From Zelopaecilomyces penicillatus (lineage: Eukaryota > Ascomycota > Sordariomycetes > Hypocreales > Pseudodiploosporaceae): a DNA stretch of 64,000 bases. The position numbers and the translations under genes were made by a program. Shown one piece after another: positions 33,541 through 45,911 of this stretch (position 1 is its first letter; the number at the start of each line of letters is the position of its first letter). The notes below the pieces were generated by a model, which was not told the DNA's origin, made no database searches, and worked only from the letters and a program-made list of their open reading frames with translations. The stretch lies in NCBI GenBank assembly GCA_005765155.1, contig VCCP01000003.1, positions 5,270,001 through 5,334,000 on the forward strand. Direction: 5' to 3'.

Positions 33541-35990
33541 GTGCTCAGGGGCTACTCTTGTACTCGAAATAAATCTCTGACATCGCTCGTGTTGTTTTTT
33601 GCTCGCTTCTAGTCGATTTAGCATCATTCGACTGTCCCTTCATAGTCAGTCTTGATGTTTCACTCGAAAGATATGCCCTATTCTCTTGGGAGCTCAATGA
33701 ATGCTTACCTGAGGGTGAATGGGCGCTTCCCAATTCTATCGTTAAGTAATTCCTTTGGTACTTGGGATACTGTGCGTAGAGGAGGTTTCTCTGTTCCAGA
33801 AAGATTAGAATTTGCGCCTCGCCCGAGCCCCTAGCCAGGTATTGGGAACAAGCTCACGTATTTAGCACTGGTTTCTCCAAATCTGTTCATGCTGTCGTGT
33901 TACCTGAGCTTTTTCGCTATCTTTCTCAAGCCGTGTTCCCTTGGGGCAGAAATTCGAAGCTAAATTAGTAGACTGTAGCAAAGGTATCGATAGGAATAAT
34001 GATGCGGCAAAATGGAGTGTGGTTCTAGTAGCGACAGATACAGACAAGCAGAGATGAAAAGGATAAGATAGGAGCTGCTTGAGGTTGTACAACTGGAATG
34101 TTTGGAATCTTCCTAAGCTGTAGGATAGAAGATACGTGGAACGAAAGCTGTGGAGGGTTGATTTGAGGCCACACAGGCAAATGCAAAAATCTCACCAGCG
34201 ACTTCGTTTAACCATCCATTCTTGCCATCCAACGCCCTCTTTTTGTATAAGCTCCCCTCAACGATAATCTTGGCGCCTATATCTCATTGGTTTTCGTGCT
34301 ATGGGCAAAACACCGTCCTTGAGAGGGATGTAGTGTTGCAGGAGTTGAGTTGTGCGAATGCCCTCAAGTATAGGAACGAAACGAAGCAGTCTTTCAAGGT
34401 GTAGCACAATCTTTTCACCAGTAAGTATTGCTGTGGTGTCTTGGCGGCGTCGCCAATTGTGATGCCTTGCCCTCCTCAAACCATGAAACAATGGTTTTGG
34501 TGGGTTCCCGGCTGAGTAGGCGGTTTCGGTGTGTTTTCAACTTTGGCAAGGGTACTAATTCGATATACACGGCTGGATATATGTTAATAAGAGAGCGTAG
34601 TTTAATTGGTATGACACCGAAAGGGAATGTTTTTAGATGATGTATCGACTTCGCCCCCGAAGACGCCTCACTAGCTGAGCTCGTCACCGAGCAAAGCCGT
34701 GGCCAAGCAGAGGAAGCAAGCCCCTTGGAATCTTGAATCCCCATACAAAATGCATTAACGCAGGATATTTATCTGTGTCGCCTTGCATTTCTGCAACATT
34801 CGGTCTGTTGTCTGTAGTCGAGTTGTGATGGAAACGAAGGAGAGGAGGCGTCACGTCTGCAGTTTTCGGCCTCGTATGTTGAACAACGAGGAATCTGCAT
34901 TCCTTTGGTGAGTCGAAAAGAAAGACTACTTGACTCTCCTGAAGTAAAGTCAGAACAAAGAAAGAATTATATACTGGCGTTGGGAACAGTTTCTGTGTTG
35001 GTGCTGAGGCTGGTTTGGGGTGGTAAACAAAGGGTTTTGGACTAGCCAGCTACACCGAAATGCTGGTCTTTGCCCACCTCACCAGTGTCACGGTGTGTCC
35101 TGCACCAGTCATCCATCACACAACAAAGACCGTGTTTCTTCAAAAGATTATTGCATTTAATGCTAGGCGTCCCATCTATCTCTTTTTTTTTATCCAAATA
35201 TACATTTAGCACACAGCAGTCTAGTTTGTCTTTCTGCATTTTTAGTCGCCTCTTTCCGACCCCTTTTCATTTCGTGATCCACGATTCGTCACACCAAACT
35301 TCAGGAAAACGCATCCCAAACTCCAGTATTTCATCTAGAGAATCCTCAACATGCATACTGATACTGCCTCTAAAGTATTGGATGCACGGCATTTGCTTCT
35401 CTTTCGTCTGTTGTGAGTGATTCGTTCAGCGACGATTCTGCCATCTGAAATGCGCCAAAGTCTTGCTAACCAAGAAGCACTTGTTGCAGTTTCTCATACT
35501 AAATTCCTTGCGAAACCACTGTTCTACCGTATTCTCTCGAATTTACATGCGATTCTGCTCATTCTTACAATACAACGAACCCCAATAAAGCCATAAAGCC
35601 TCAAGTGCAAATAGCAATCCCTATGAATGCAAACCCGTACCCTTGCCACAAACAACGTCGCACAAGAATACGCATTAGTTATCCAAACAAAAATCATGCT
35701 CTGGCCACTTCAAATACATCTTTCGTATAGTCTTGGTGACTATTTCTTCGTGACTTCGTACTCGTTAGCAGCCTCACGTCACAAGCAATGGAAAACTGCG
35801 GCTTTTTTGTACATCTTATTCTTCATGGTTCGGTCCACTATATTGACAGGGTTTTTTTTCCTCCACAAGCAATTCTTACTTATACTTTCTCAAGCAAATA
35901 ACCCCCCTTTTCCACCTTGACTCGAACCATTTCCACCAACCACAAGGAGCCGCGATGAGTAAACCTCCAAAGGAGGCAAAAGCTCTCCGT
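33541..35990. other. Long gene-poor stretch
   Basis: About 2.4 kb without a supported gene. AT-rich, with scattered frames under 120 codons that have no domain or splice partner. It may include further transposon debris, but nothing I can name. Confidence 0.45.
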
Positions 35991-36320
35991 TTAGATGGCC
36001 CGTGGGAAGCTTGAAGCGCTGCTTCTGCCGCCAGCGCTCATGCGTCCCATCTCGGCGTCAAACTCGGGATCAGGACTTGGTGCAGGAGTCGGGGCCGGCC
36101 AGCCATGGTTGTTATTTTGATTCAAGCGCCGCCTCTCCAGGCGCTTCTCTCGGGCGTACGCAAGCCACTGCACGAACACGCAAGGCACGATGCACAAAAG
36201 GAAAAGCCCGGCAATACCGAGGCCGAGTCCAATCGCCACGGCATTGCTGCCATTGTCGTCGATGGGACTTTGGCTAGCGGTGCTGGTGGCTGTGATAGTA
36301 GTCGTGATGGTGATAGACAT
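35991..36320 (-). CDS. Small single-pass membrane protein, 109 aa
   Basis: Unknown function. ATG at 36320 gives a Thr/Ser-rich N-terminus (MSITITTTITATSTASQS), one strong membrane segment at about residues 28-52 (VAIGLGLGIAGLFLLCIVPC), a basic stop-transfer stretch (AREKRLERRR), and a Pro/Ser-rich tail. This layout fits a small type III or signal-anchor surface protein, with a short extracellular and a longer cytosolic part. A longer in-frame extension upstream is rejected because it would cross a probable 5' UTR intron: donor GTAAGA at 36501, acceptor AATAG at 36350. A TATAAAT box lies at 36651-36645. Confidence 0.65.
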   Translation of the reverse strand: MSITITTTITATSTASQSPIDDNGSNAVAIGLGLGIAGLFLLCIVPCVFVQWLAYAREKRLERRRLNQNNNHGWPAPTPAPSPDPEFDAEMGRMSAGGRSSASSFPRAI

Positions 36321-36644
36321 GGCTCGTGAGTTCAGAGTCCAAGTATTTGCTATTTTCAGGCAAAAGGAAGAAAGAGGAGGAAACGTGTTAGCAAGGTTTT
36401 CTCTCGGTCGTTTTTGGAGAGAAACGCACAAAGGAGGAAATGTTGAAGAAAGAAAAACAGGGACAAGGAAGCGGACAAGAGTCAAGAGGAGAAGTTCTTA
36501 CCTGTATCAAAATAGTGTAGAAGTAGATGATATAGTTTCTCAAGGAGGCGTAATCTGAAGATCTCTCTTTGATACTCAAACGGCGACCAAATAGTTCGTG
36601 TTGACGGGATTGTTCTTAGGGTTGGGAATAGTGTGCCACTGGTC

Positions 36645-36651
36645 ATTTATA
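36645..36651 (-). promoter_or_regulatory. TATA box of the small membrane protein gene
   Basis: TATAAAT on the minus strand, about 145 bp upstream of the proposed 5' UTR intron donor at 36501. Confidence 0.45.
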
Positions 36652-38238
36652 GGATGATGAGGATGACAATGTGTTGATAACGAAGATGATGAGAGAAGAT
36701 AGTTGAACACTGGAGAAGTCAAAGGGGAAGAAAGGTGTTCCTGTTGAGATGATACCAGACTGTGAACTGGTTTGAGTTTTCCCACGTTAGAGAGGAGGAG
36801 AAGAGGAGAAAGTATGTGTGCGAGTGTAAACAGGAGTTGTTCGGCGAGTGCAGACGGCTGACAGAGAAGTGAGAGAACGGCGTGGATTGTCTACCAGTTG
36901 TCATGGGACCTTCAACGCCCGCCTGCATAAAACGGGGCTGCTTCGAAAAGTCCAAAAGGGGGGGCTGGTCTGGCATTGGCTACTCCTGCTGGTCGAAATG
37001 GGGAACTTGGCTGATTCTATAGCATTCTGCAGTCTTCATCTGGCTTGCTGTTCAGATTAGAAGCCATGGACAATCGTCAGATATTATATGAGCTTGTACG
37101 AGCTATGCACTGATAGCCCCCTTGTAGTACACTAGTATAGTCATCCTGTAACCCAGCACAGCTAGACAGAAACATGTACTGTATGCTGAGTTACATGTTG
37201 TTTCCATCATTCATCATGCAGTTCTTGTTCCAACCTGTAGGTTGCTGTTGAACACATCATTTCCTTTCATTCATGTCTAGCCTTGGCTGCACTCAACTTC
37301 TGTTCAACACTGAAAACCCTTCCCGAAATGCTGATAAAATAGCAGAGCCTTTATTCAACCCGCGTTTGTAAACATCCACGCCATTGCAACAGTTTCACAA
37401 AAGAAGACTGTGCATCTACGAAGCTATCTTAATCCTGGATGAACTCACTACTCCATTCTCGAATGCTTACTATGCCGCCAACAATGGAAACAATAACTGC
37501 AGCGTGTTTCTCCATCAAAGAATAACTACTACCGCATCATTTAACATCTCCCCTTCCCCAAATCCTGATTCGAAATGCTAGCTACCTGAAATGAAGCTTC
37601 GAAAAGAATCATCATTGCCCGTCCCCAATTCTCTGCTTCTTCTCCTCCTTTTCCAAATCTTGATTCGAAATACTGACTAACTAAAACGAACCTTCGAAAA
37701 GAATCACCACAGTACATCTTTGCTTCTCTGCTTCAACATTACAAAGCATCTCCATCTACATCTCCTCATTCTAGACGCGTCAGAATCGAAAGCTAACATT
37801 GCAACCAGGTAACCAGAGGAGCTTTGAAACAGAAAACTCAAAAGTCACGTCGACAACACCAAACAAGACTCCCTCGAAATACTATTCGCTTTGCCGGTAC
37901 ACAAGAAGAAGAAAATATCATACACAGTCCTTTAGATACTGAAGAAATAGCCTCTCAAGCTTACTTGACGCGACTACACGGCAATCGCCATTGAGAAAAC
38001 GCAAAGCTTGAGTTCATCATGCTCAGACAGATCTTTACTTCATCAGGCAAGCCAAATACATTCAACTTCCCATTATCTATCTGCCAGACTATAGCTCATC
38101 TCTTCTTTTCAAGATAGATAACTCAAAGAATAATCCTCTCACACAATATTATACCCCGATGAACTCGACAAGAAAAGCCCAAATAGGCAAAAAACTCGAC
38201 GTCTATACACTACTTCACAACAGAGTATACCCTATGGT
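36652..38238. other. Intergenic, about 1.6 kb
   Basis: No supported gene. Two related short stretches around 37560-37610 and 37650-37700 (AATC-TGATTCGAAAT-CT-A-CT...GAA-CTTCGAAAAGAATCA) form a degenerate direct repeat about 90 bp apart. Otherwise AT-rich spacer. Confidence 0.4.
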
Positions 38239-38920
38239 TCAACTATATATGTTCGTTCCGCAGTCTATATCCCCTACAAGCTTCTCGAATGTTTTCCGCC
38301 CTCCTGAACCATCATAGCCCACACATGGCAAGAACGCAGCATTCAAGCCCTCTGCTTCATTTACATCACCAACATAGCCAATCCTCCCAGATCCAAGATC
38401 CTCAAACGCAATAAGTGCCTCTACATATCTTATACTCATTGAAACAATTAATTTGTCTTCTTCTCCCACTTCTTCTTCATTCTCTTGAGCCTCATAGTCT
38501 ACTTCCCCTTCCTTCTGATACCACACTTCCGAAACTGCCACATCCCTCACAAATAGGGCCTTTTGACTTATACCATGGCAGCAGCTTCATGGCCACATCG
38601 TTTCCTACAGCCTCACGATTCAGCACGTATGTCGTCCCGTCGTACAAGCCAGCTTCTCACAGCAAGTCTATCTTGGCGATAAACGACTTCATCGACGGCA
38701 ATTAGGCCAAGGCGGGGAATTGGCCCATGATTACGGACGTTCCCTCTTGGCACGTATAACGAATGAATGCACAATAGCCTCCCAAATATTTGCGTGTTTG
38801 TCCTCAGTCAGGGCATCATCTATCAGGATGGCAGTTGAGGGAAGTGCCTGCTCCAATAACAGCCACATGGCTGAGTCCGCTTGCTCGGTGTGCTGGAGTT
38901 ACGCTCGTAATTTAAGCTGA
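38239..38920 (-). pseudogene. Possible relic of a coding region
   Basis: On the minus strand, coding-like pieces lie in more than one frame with stops between them. Near 38880-38750 one reads MWLLLEQALPSTAILIDDAL. Near 38700-38620, VDEVVYRQDRLAVRSWLVRR. At 38570-38239, an acidic frame with VSMSIRYVEALIAFEDLGSG. No intron set joins them. I do not recognise the family. A decayed gene is my best reading, but chance is not excluded. Confidence 0.3.
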
Positions 38921-39907
38921 GTGAGCAAAGAGTTAAAGATATCATCAAAAAACGTCGCGAATCTGAGGGACATGGGAAACAATTCGGGACTTCGTCAAAT
39001 CATTAATGCCCATGTTCAATGCTCTAATTTGGCAATGCTTAATGATCGATTATGTACATCTTTAACCTTGACTGTTCGAGACCAGTTAGGCAATTGAGTT
39101 AAACATCCCACAAAAGACAGTTGACCAATGACTGGTTTGAATGGCGGGTTGATCAACAAAGGGCTCGTCAACAGTCCGTTTCGCTGGCAGACAGAAACCA
39201 TGTACCTACTTACCACAATGTCTAGTTTACCTATCACAATCACGGATACAGTCTCATAGCGGATATTCATTTTGTGTAATAGAAAATCTCATTCAGTCAT
39301 CAATCAAGTGCCATCTGCATCTGCTGTAGTCCCACCCCCTACTCATTCCTAGAGGGTTCTGCCCTGCTATGTACTTCCTTCACCTCATGTCAAACAATCT
39401 TACTCTTTGCGCCATAGACTGTACAAAACAAGGCATCTCTAGTCCCTTGGTCAATACATGCTAGCCAAGAACCAAAAACAATTCCTTTCTGTCCTTCTTC
39501 CCCAATCGATCATAGTTTCAACAAGAATGTGAGAGTTTTTGTGAGTGAGTGTGGGTGTTGTGTGTTGTGTTGTGTAATGGTATACATGAGGAAATGTGAG
39601 GTTTGTTTAGGGGCGTATTTGCATAGTTGCGCATCCCCATCTGAAAGAATAATGACAACAATAAAAGAGACAGTGTGTTGGTCCGATTAGGAGTCGATTA
39701 TAGTGTACCATGATCATGCCTGCGTGTAGGTGTAGGTGTAGCAGAGCGATAATATTCGAAAAGGAAAATCGTTCCGCGTTATGAAAGGAGAGAGTTATCC
39801 GTCAGGGTGATGAAGAATTCGTAACGATATAGTCCCGTAGCAAAACATTTAAAAGTAGTAAATGGAATTGTTTCAATGTTGTAATGCCGTCAATGGTTGC
39901 GTCAAGT
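38921..39907. other. Intergenic, 3' of apsA
   Basis: About 1 kb, no supported gene. It holds the 3' UTR of the large minus-strand gene, with a TG-rich tract at 39535-39585. Confidence 0.5.
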
Positions 39908-42900
39908 TTACGCACGAGAGCGCATCGACGACATTGGCGTGGTAGAAGGCATGTGGTGCGAGTGCGTGTGTTGCTGTGTGCGGCTTCTTCGCCCTGCAGT
40001 GTGGGCTATTGTCCCAACATCGTGCTTGCCTATCCATCTTGTTAGTATATTCCCTCTTGACCAAAGCATTCGTCACATCATCCAGAGACTTACCATCGCA
40101 ACACGCTCTCACATTCTCAAGTCTGTCAGATTCCCTATCCTGACGTTCGATTATTTCGCGCACATCTTCTGCACTGTCATGCACCTCGCTCGCTTCATAG
40201 ATTCCGGAGGTGTGACCGCTGGGGTTGCGACCTCTCAGACTGGAGAGTGTTCCCGTCAATTTTGGGCCCCCTGACCTCCAATACCCGCTGAGTTTGCTGG
40301 TTATCGTTCCAGCCGCGGGCCTGCTGCCAGTGGTTGCAAGTTTATAACCGGCCGGTGTCAGGGTGGGGATGTCCATGTTATAGCCTTCGGCTGGAGACTC
40401 ATTTCGTGTTGTACGTGAGTTATATGAGGAAAGAGATGCAGGGCCAACCGGTCGGGTTCCATTGGCTGGCCGACGACCAAATTGGGGATTGAACTCTTCA
40501 ACATCTTCTCGGGTGATGTTCTCAGCGATCTCTTCGGCATCGGATTGACCGTCAGGACTGGTCCTCAACAACAGGTAAGACAATGCGTTGAACCAAGTCT
40601 CATGGCGCTGTCCTGTTGTGCACGTGAACTTGATAGTCCTTCCAGGAGATATGATTACCAAGCTCTTGCGATGAAGACCGGGTGGCATGGGATTATCGTC
40701 AGTCACCACCCGAACCGCTTCAATCGGAACACTCTTGGCCTTGAGCTCGGTACGCCCAGCCGTGGATGGATCTCGATCACTCCAATACAGAGTTCTTGTG
40801 TAAGGATGGACCCAGAAGTAGCGACGGTGCCGTTTCTCTGACATCTCATCACGGCCAGTCTTCCGAGTGTACTTCCACAAATATTCTCCAATCATGGTCT
40901 GCGTTATGGCCTGAATCATTCGCGGGTCTGTGTTGGAACCAAATCCAGTAGGATCCAATTCCCCTGGGCGCATATTGAATCGGCTATCGAGCTCCGAAGC
41001 AAAGGAAGATACAGACGATTGTCGAGATATCGCACCATGTTTGTTAGGAACTTGGAGTTCAGCGTTGCCATGGGACGAGCCAGCGCGCACAGCTCGGGGA
41101 GTGGGGGTGCCACGGCCAGATACAGATGTGCTAGACATGCCCTGCACATATTGGTGATTGGGAGTGCGCGGCCTTTGATTCTTGGAAGACGAAGCAGGCC
41201 ACATAGGAGGGCCCATGTTGCCTTGTTGAGATGACTGACCGTTTGATGAGCCGGACCGAGCTGCTTGAATCATTTGGCGGTGGTTGGAAGGCAGTGGTGG
41301 GGCATCTTGAATAGATGATCGTCCACTGGCGGCACTACCCGGTCTAAGTTGGGGTTGTCCCATCTCGATCGTCGTATCATCTACCATTTTGCCTTTGCCC
41401 AACATGCTGACCGGAGTATCGAAGTATTCTTCACCTCTGTGGATCCGAACTGTTCCAGTACTTGCGGGGCTACCAACGGCGCTGCTAAATGAAGGACTTC
41501 TAACAGCACGGGGGGTTGAGACATTGACAAACCCAGATTGAGCGCTAGAACTTGTCTTAAGGAGCTGATCAATTGCACCGGCCGTCAGGGATGTCTGAGC
41601 ACCCTGATCGTTTGTTTGAGCACGTTGATCAGGACGAGGACGGGCTGCAGCATTGGCCGAGATTTCTCTGAGTGGTTGGTGCAAATCTGCATTATCATCC
41701 TCTGATGTAGAGGCCATTGGGGATTGGCGAGTCTCATCTTCTGCAATAATAATCGGAATCTCATTATCCTTGTCGCCATTCATCAAGGATGCCAAGCGAC
41801 TATTTTGATGGATGTCAGGTATACTAGTCTCGCTGAACGGAGACTGCATGTCTCGGGGTAGAATGAAGCCATCTCTCTTAGGTGTACGGGGAGAAACCGG
41901 CCGCATTTCGATAGAAGATATTGAAGAGAATCCGAAGAAGGGGCGGGAGGGCGACAAGGCCAGCGGACTAATAGGTTCCACATCTTCTGTGGTGATAGAA
42001 GATAAGACCAGCCCAGGTGGTGAGGGCGGGCTTACAGGCTCTACATCTTCTATAGAGAGTGAGGACAGGACCAAGGACGGTGGAGATGGCGACGATGGGG
42101 TAATCGGCTGAGTATTCTCTGTGAGAATAGACGAAAAGTTTAGCGACGGCAGAGCCGGAGATTGTGGTGCAATAGGTTGAGTATCCTCAGTAAGAATAGA
42201 TGAATACTTCAAAGCTAGCGGAGTAGGTGGCGTTGGTGCAATGGGTTGAGTAGTCTCTGTGAGGATAGAGGAAAATCCTAGGGGAGGTAAGATTGGAGAG
42301 GCTGGCTTTATAGGATGAGTATTTTCTGTGAGAATAGACGAAAACATGAGCGCCGGGGGAGGCTCGATGATTGGTTCAACATGCTCCTTGGCAATATCAG
42401 AGTAAACCAACGATGGCTGGACCGGAACAACCACAGGCTCCTCTCTTGGTTCCAAGTGCTCGGCGAGAATAGATGACAGGTTGAGAGAGGGTGGCAGAAC
42501 GACTACCTCCCGTTCCATGACAGGTTTCAGCTCTTGTGCCATGATGGATGATATACTGAGCTCGGGCTCGGGCAAAGCAGGAATCACAGCGGCAACAGGA
42601 GGCAAGGATCGCAAGGATGCCAATTCTGGCGAAGCGGGTGCAGAGATGGGATCAAGAATCTCTGTCATTATAGCAGAGACTGACAACTCGGGCAGAAGCT
42701 TCTCAGGATCCGCTCTCGGCTCCACATCTTCGGTAGTTATAGAAGATAAACTGAGAGCTGGCAGAGGTGTATCTGGCTCCGCGCGAGGTTCCAAGCCTTC
42801 AGCAAAAATATCAGACAGGCTGAGAGATGGAAACGGGATTTCTGGTTCTGCCCTAGGCTCCAGTCCTTCCGTCGCAATGCTGGAGAAGCTTAGCGTGGGA

Positions 42901-45900
42901 GGTGGGATCTCGGGTTCAGCTCGAGGCTCCAATCCTTCTGCAGCAATATTGGAAAAGCTCAAGGGAGGAGGTGCAACAACAGGCTCTTCTATAGGTACTG
43001 AATCTTGCGTAGTGATGTTGGACATTGTCAAAGTAGGTGGAGGAATTTCAGGCTCGGCTCTAGGCTCTAGATCTTCCGCCGTAATACTAGAGAAGCTCAA
43101 GGGAGGAGGAAGAATCTCGGGTTCGGCTCTTGGCTCCAAATCTTCTGCCAGAATCACTGAAAGACGCAAAGCAGGCGGTGGTGTTTCTGGCTCCATGATA
43201 GGTTCCACATCTTCGGTGAGAATAGCTGTGAACTTAAGCGTCGGCGGAGTGGGTGGTGGCTCTTGGAACTCCTCTCTAGGCTCAACATGTTCCGCAACAA
43301 TAGATGAAAGATTGAGAGAAGAGGGTACCGATGAGATCGTGCGTGGCGCAGATGTGGGGGGTACAGGAAACTGGGCAAGTTTTTCGTCCATGTCTTCCAC
43401 CTGAGCGCCAGCATCACTATAAGAAAATGTCGACATGGGTCGAGTAAGATCAACATCATCAATACCACGACTGCTCCTCCAAGTTGTCGAACCGCGGTAA
43501 TCGGGCCTTTGAATTACAGACTCCATAGATGCGGGTCGTGTCATGTTGGTAACGCTCAGAAGGGACGGAGGTCTCAATTCTTGGCTATCAGTCATACTGA
43601 ACGTATCCGAAACGATATGGATTGGGTCTGTCATAACACCAGTATCCACCATGATGACCTTGGGCAGTTCAGGAACCGCGGGAGGGGGCGACATGGCGCG
43701 CCGTATTGAGCCAGGAGTCATGGAACGAACACTTCGTCCGCCGGGAGTGTTACTAATGCCGGCAATAGACTCATCGTCACTACCCCTGAAATCTTGAAGC
43801 TCGGCGAAGAGACTCTGGCCAGTTTGTGGCGTGGTCAACCCGCCGCTGGCGAAGCTGGCAGGGCTACAAGCTTGCAGATTTGGTTCTTCGCTGGCTTGAC
43901 GGGAACCTCGCGAAACGGGTCTGCGACTATTCCTAATGCGGCTTCGGAATGAGAGAGTAGTAGTAGGCGTTCTGACTTCGGGGAAGAAGTCGTCTTCATC
44001 AGCTGATGTAGAAGCAGTGCTATCAAATGAGGCTCTCGCGGTATGTCTAGCGAGACCAGCGGGTAGACTAGGCGGTCGGGTCATTCTTCCGAAACCCCTT
44101 GATGTGCCTTCGGTCTCAGTTGCAACGCCATCACTATCAGTAAAGTCCTCGTTGCCAGTTTGGAAGTCCTCAGTCTCAGTTCCACGCTCATTGGCCGTTT
44201 CAAATGCAGATTCGCTCGCCTCGTTGGCCGTCTCAAACTGATCACTTGAGTCGGCAGGATTCAGACTCACCCCACCATGAGGAGTGAAACCGATTGGAGT
44301 AGCAGTAGTACGAGGGGGGGGCATATCCTGATGATCTTCCCATTCGGCATCCTCCGTGGCAATTTCTTGTCGGCTAGATCGGAAGTTACCCAACAGTCGT
44401 TGTTGGGGCTTCTTCACCTCCTTCACCTCAGACTTGCGACCCCGTCGATTGGATTGCGCTGCACTGGTCGTATCACTTCGGGCTCTTTCCAGATCATCAC
44501 GAAGATCTTGAACAATGCGACGAAGCTCAAGCTTCTCAGTCTTCTCACGATGTATCTGGCTTCGCTGGCTCTGGATGGTCCTTTGAGCGTGCTGAAGAGA
44601 TGTCTTGACGGTTTCGGTCTCCAGCATAGAGTGCCTAGGAGTACCCTTGACAGGTGATGGTGGCGGCGAATGTTCAGGAGTAATGTTGGCGGCCGCAGTC
44701 TCAAGATCATCGTCACTCAGGCCAGATGCAGAGCCTCGCTCAAGCGCTCTTCCCCGCTGCGCAGAGAATGCTTTAGCGAGCTCTTGGTTCTGGCTCGTCA
44801 ACTCATCCATCTTGCGCTGCATGGCTGTTCTTTCGCCCTCAGCCATGGCCATGGAGCGCTTGGCGGTACCGAGCTCGATGTCATGGTGCTTGATAGTCAC
44901 AGCATGTTCTTCGATGAGCTTGGAGTGGGTTGCTTTGACCTCGTCCAGTTCCTTCTGAACTGTGCTCTTTTCAGTGTTTGAAACATTTAGGGAATGGGTT
45001 AGCTTCTTTTCCCGGTCGGAAGCATCCTTCTGTTGCATTACCAGCTCCTGCAAACGAGTCTGGAGATTCCAATTTTCATCCTTGTAGCGGTTCTCACTCT
45101 CATCCAGGGTTTTCAGACGTTGCTGAAACGCTTCTGCTTCGCGCTCCACAGTTGACTTGTCAAACTGAAGCGTCTTGACCTCCTCATCTCTATCTGCCAG
45201 CAACGCCTGCAGGTTCCGGACCTGGGCAATGAGTGAGGTGCTGATCTCAGCAGCAAATTCGATGTCGTGAACCCGATTCGATGGTTGGTTTCTAAGTTTT
45301 CGGTTTGGAACAGTAAGCTTGGTAGGCGAGCCTGTGGCATGACTTTCGAACTTGGACGGGCTGATAGAGCGCTGCAGCAGAATTGAATGGTTAGCTGTCA
45401 TCGCGAAAAATAACTTGTCAGGGCTTTAACAAAAGGGAATCGGTCTCACCCTGCCGGAACGACCATCGGGCACGTATGGGGAACCTTGGCTCTCATTACT
45501 GGGCACCCTCTGCTTGGGTAAAAAAGCCCTTGCTGACTCTCGTGCCAGGTCATTGTACTCCTTTTCGATTTCGACCAATTTGCGTCGTAGATCGGGATTT
45601 AACTCGCCCTCGGCCTGTAGTTTCTCGACCTCTACCAGCTGCTCAGCAAGCGCCTTGCGCTGGGAGACGAGAGCTGTCCCAAGCTTGCCAGCTTCATCAA
45701 GGCGACGGTCGGTTTCGGCGAGATGAGCCTCCAAGGCGCGTTTGGCCTGTCTGGGTGATGAGCCTGGTCCAGCGGCGAAAAGGTCCTGGTCGAAGTTGGA
45801 GAAGCGGACGTGAGTTGGTGCAGACGCGTTGGTTGAGGAAACAAAGGGATCGTTGGCGCCGTCCGACGGGGCGGGGAGGTTTGGCCTGTCCGAGGCAATC

Positions 45901-45911
45901 GAGGAAGACAT
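39908..45911 (-). CDS. apsA: Nuclear migration protein ApsA/Num1 homologue, 1953 aa
   Basis: Cortical anchor that captures dynein and spindle or nuclear microtubules at the plasma membrane and positions nuclei. Exons 45911-45450, 45371-40094 and 40029-39908 join in phase to 1953 residues. The last intron (40093-40030) has a perfect TACTAAC branch. Removing it gives the C-terminus CDGKHDVGTIAHTAGRRSR, as in ApsA, in place of a longer chance extension. Order: N-terminal Ser/Pro segment, coiled coil about 65-150 and again 190-480, acidic disordered region, about 20 degenerate 25-30-residue repeats (about 845-1330), Ser/Pro-rich linker, and a Pleckstrin homology domain at about 1640-1760 (GEYLWKYTRK ... 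KRHRRYFWVHPYTRTLYWSD) that should bind phosphoinositides. The N-terminal ATG at 45911 is preferred; an upstream in-frame codon is TTG. Confidence 0.93.
41830..43300 (-). repeat. Coding tandem repeats in apsA
   Basis: About 20 degenerate repeats of roughly 25-30 codons. The consensus in the protein is a Pro-rich spacer followed by LxxSSIxTEDVEPxxEPExPPP, with variants such as SSILTENTQPI. The left (C-terminal) copies have TQPI endings and the right copies EPRAEPEIPPP endings, suggesting at least two rounds of local duplication. The opposite strand stays open for over 300 codons here because of the repeat composition. Confidence 0.85.

Noticed and set aside
40030..40093. Read-through C-terminus of apsA ending near 39873
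   Set aside because: A classical intron with a TACTAAC branch exists here; removal gives the family-like KHDVGTIAHTAG ending.
42481..43404. 307-codon open frame on the plus strand, Gly/Ser-rich
   Set aside because: Antisense to the apsA repeat array; its repetitive composition follows from the coding repeats on the other strand.
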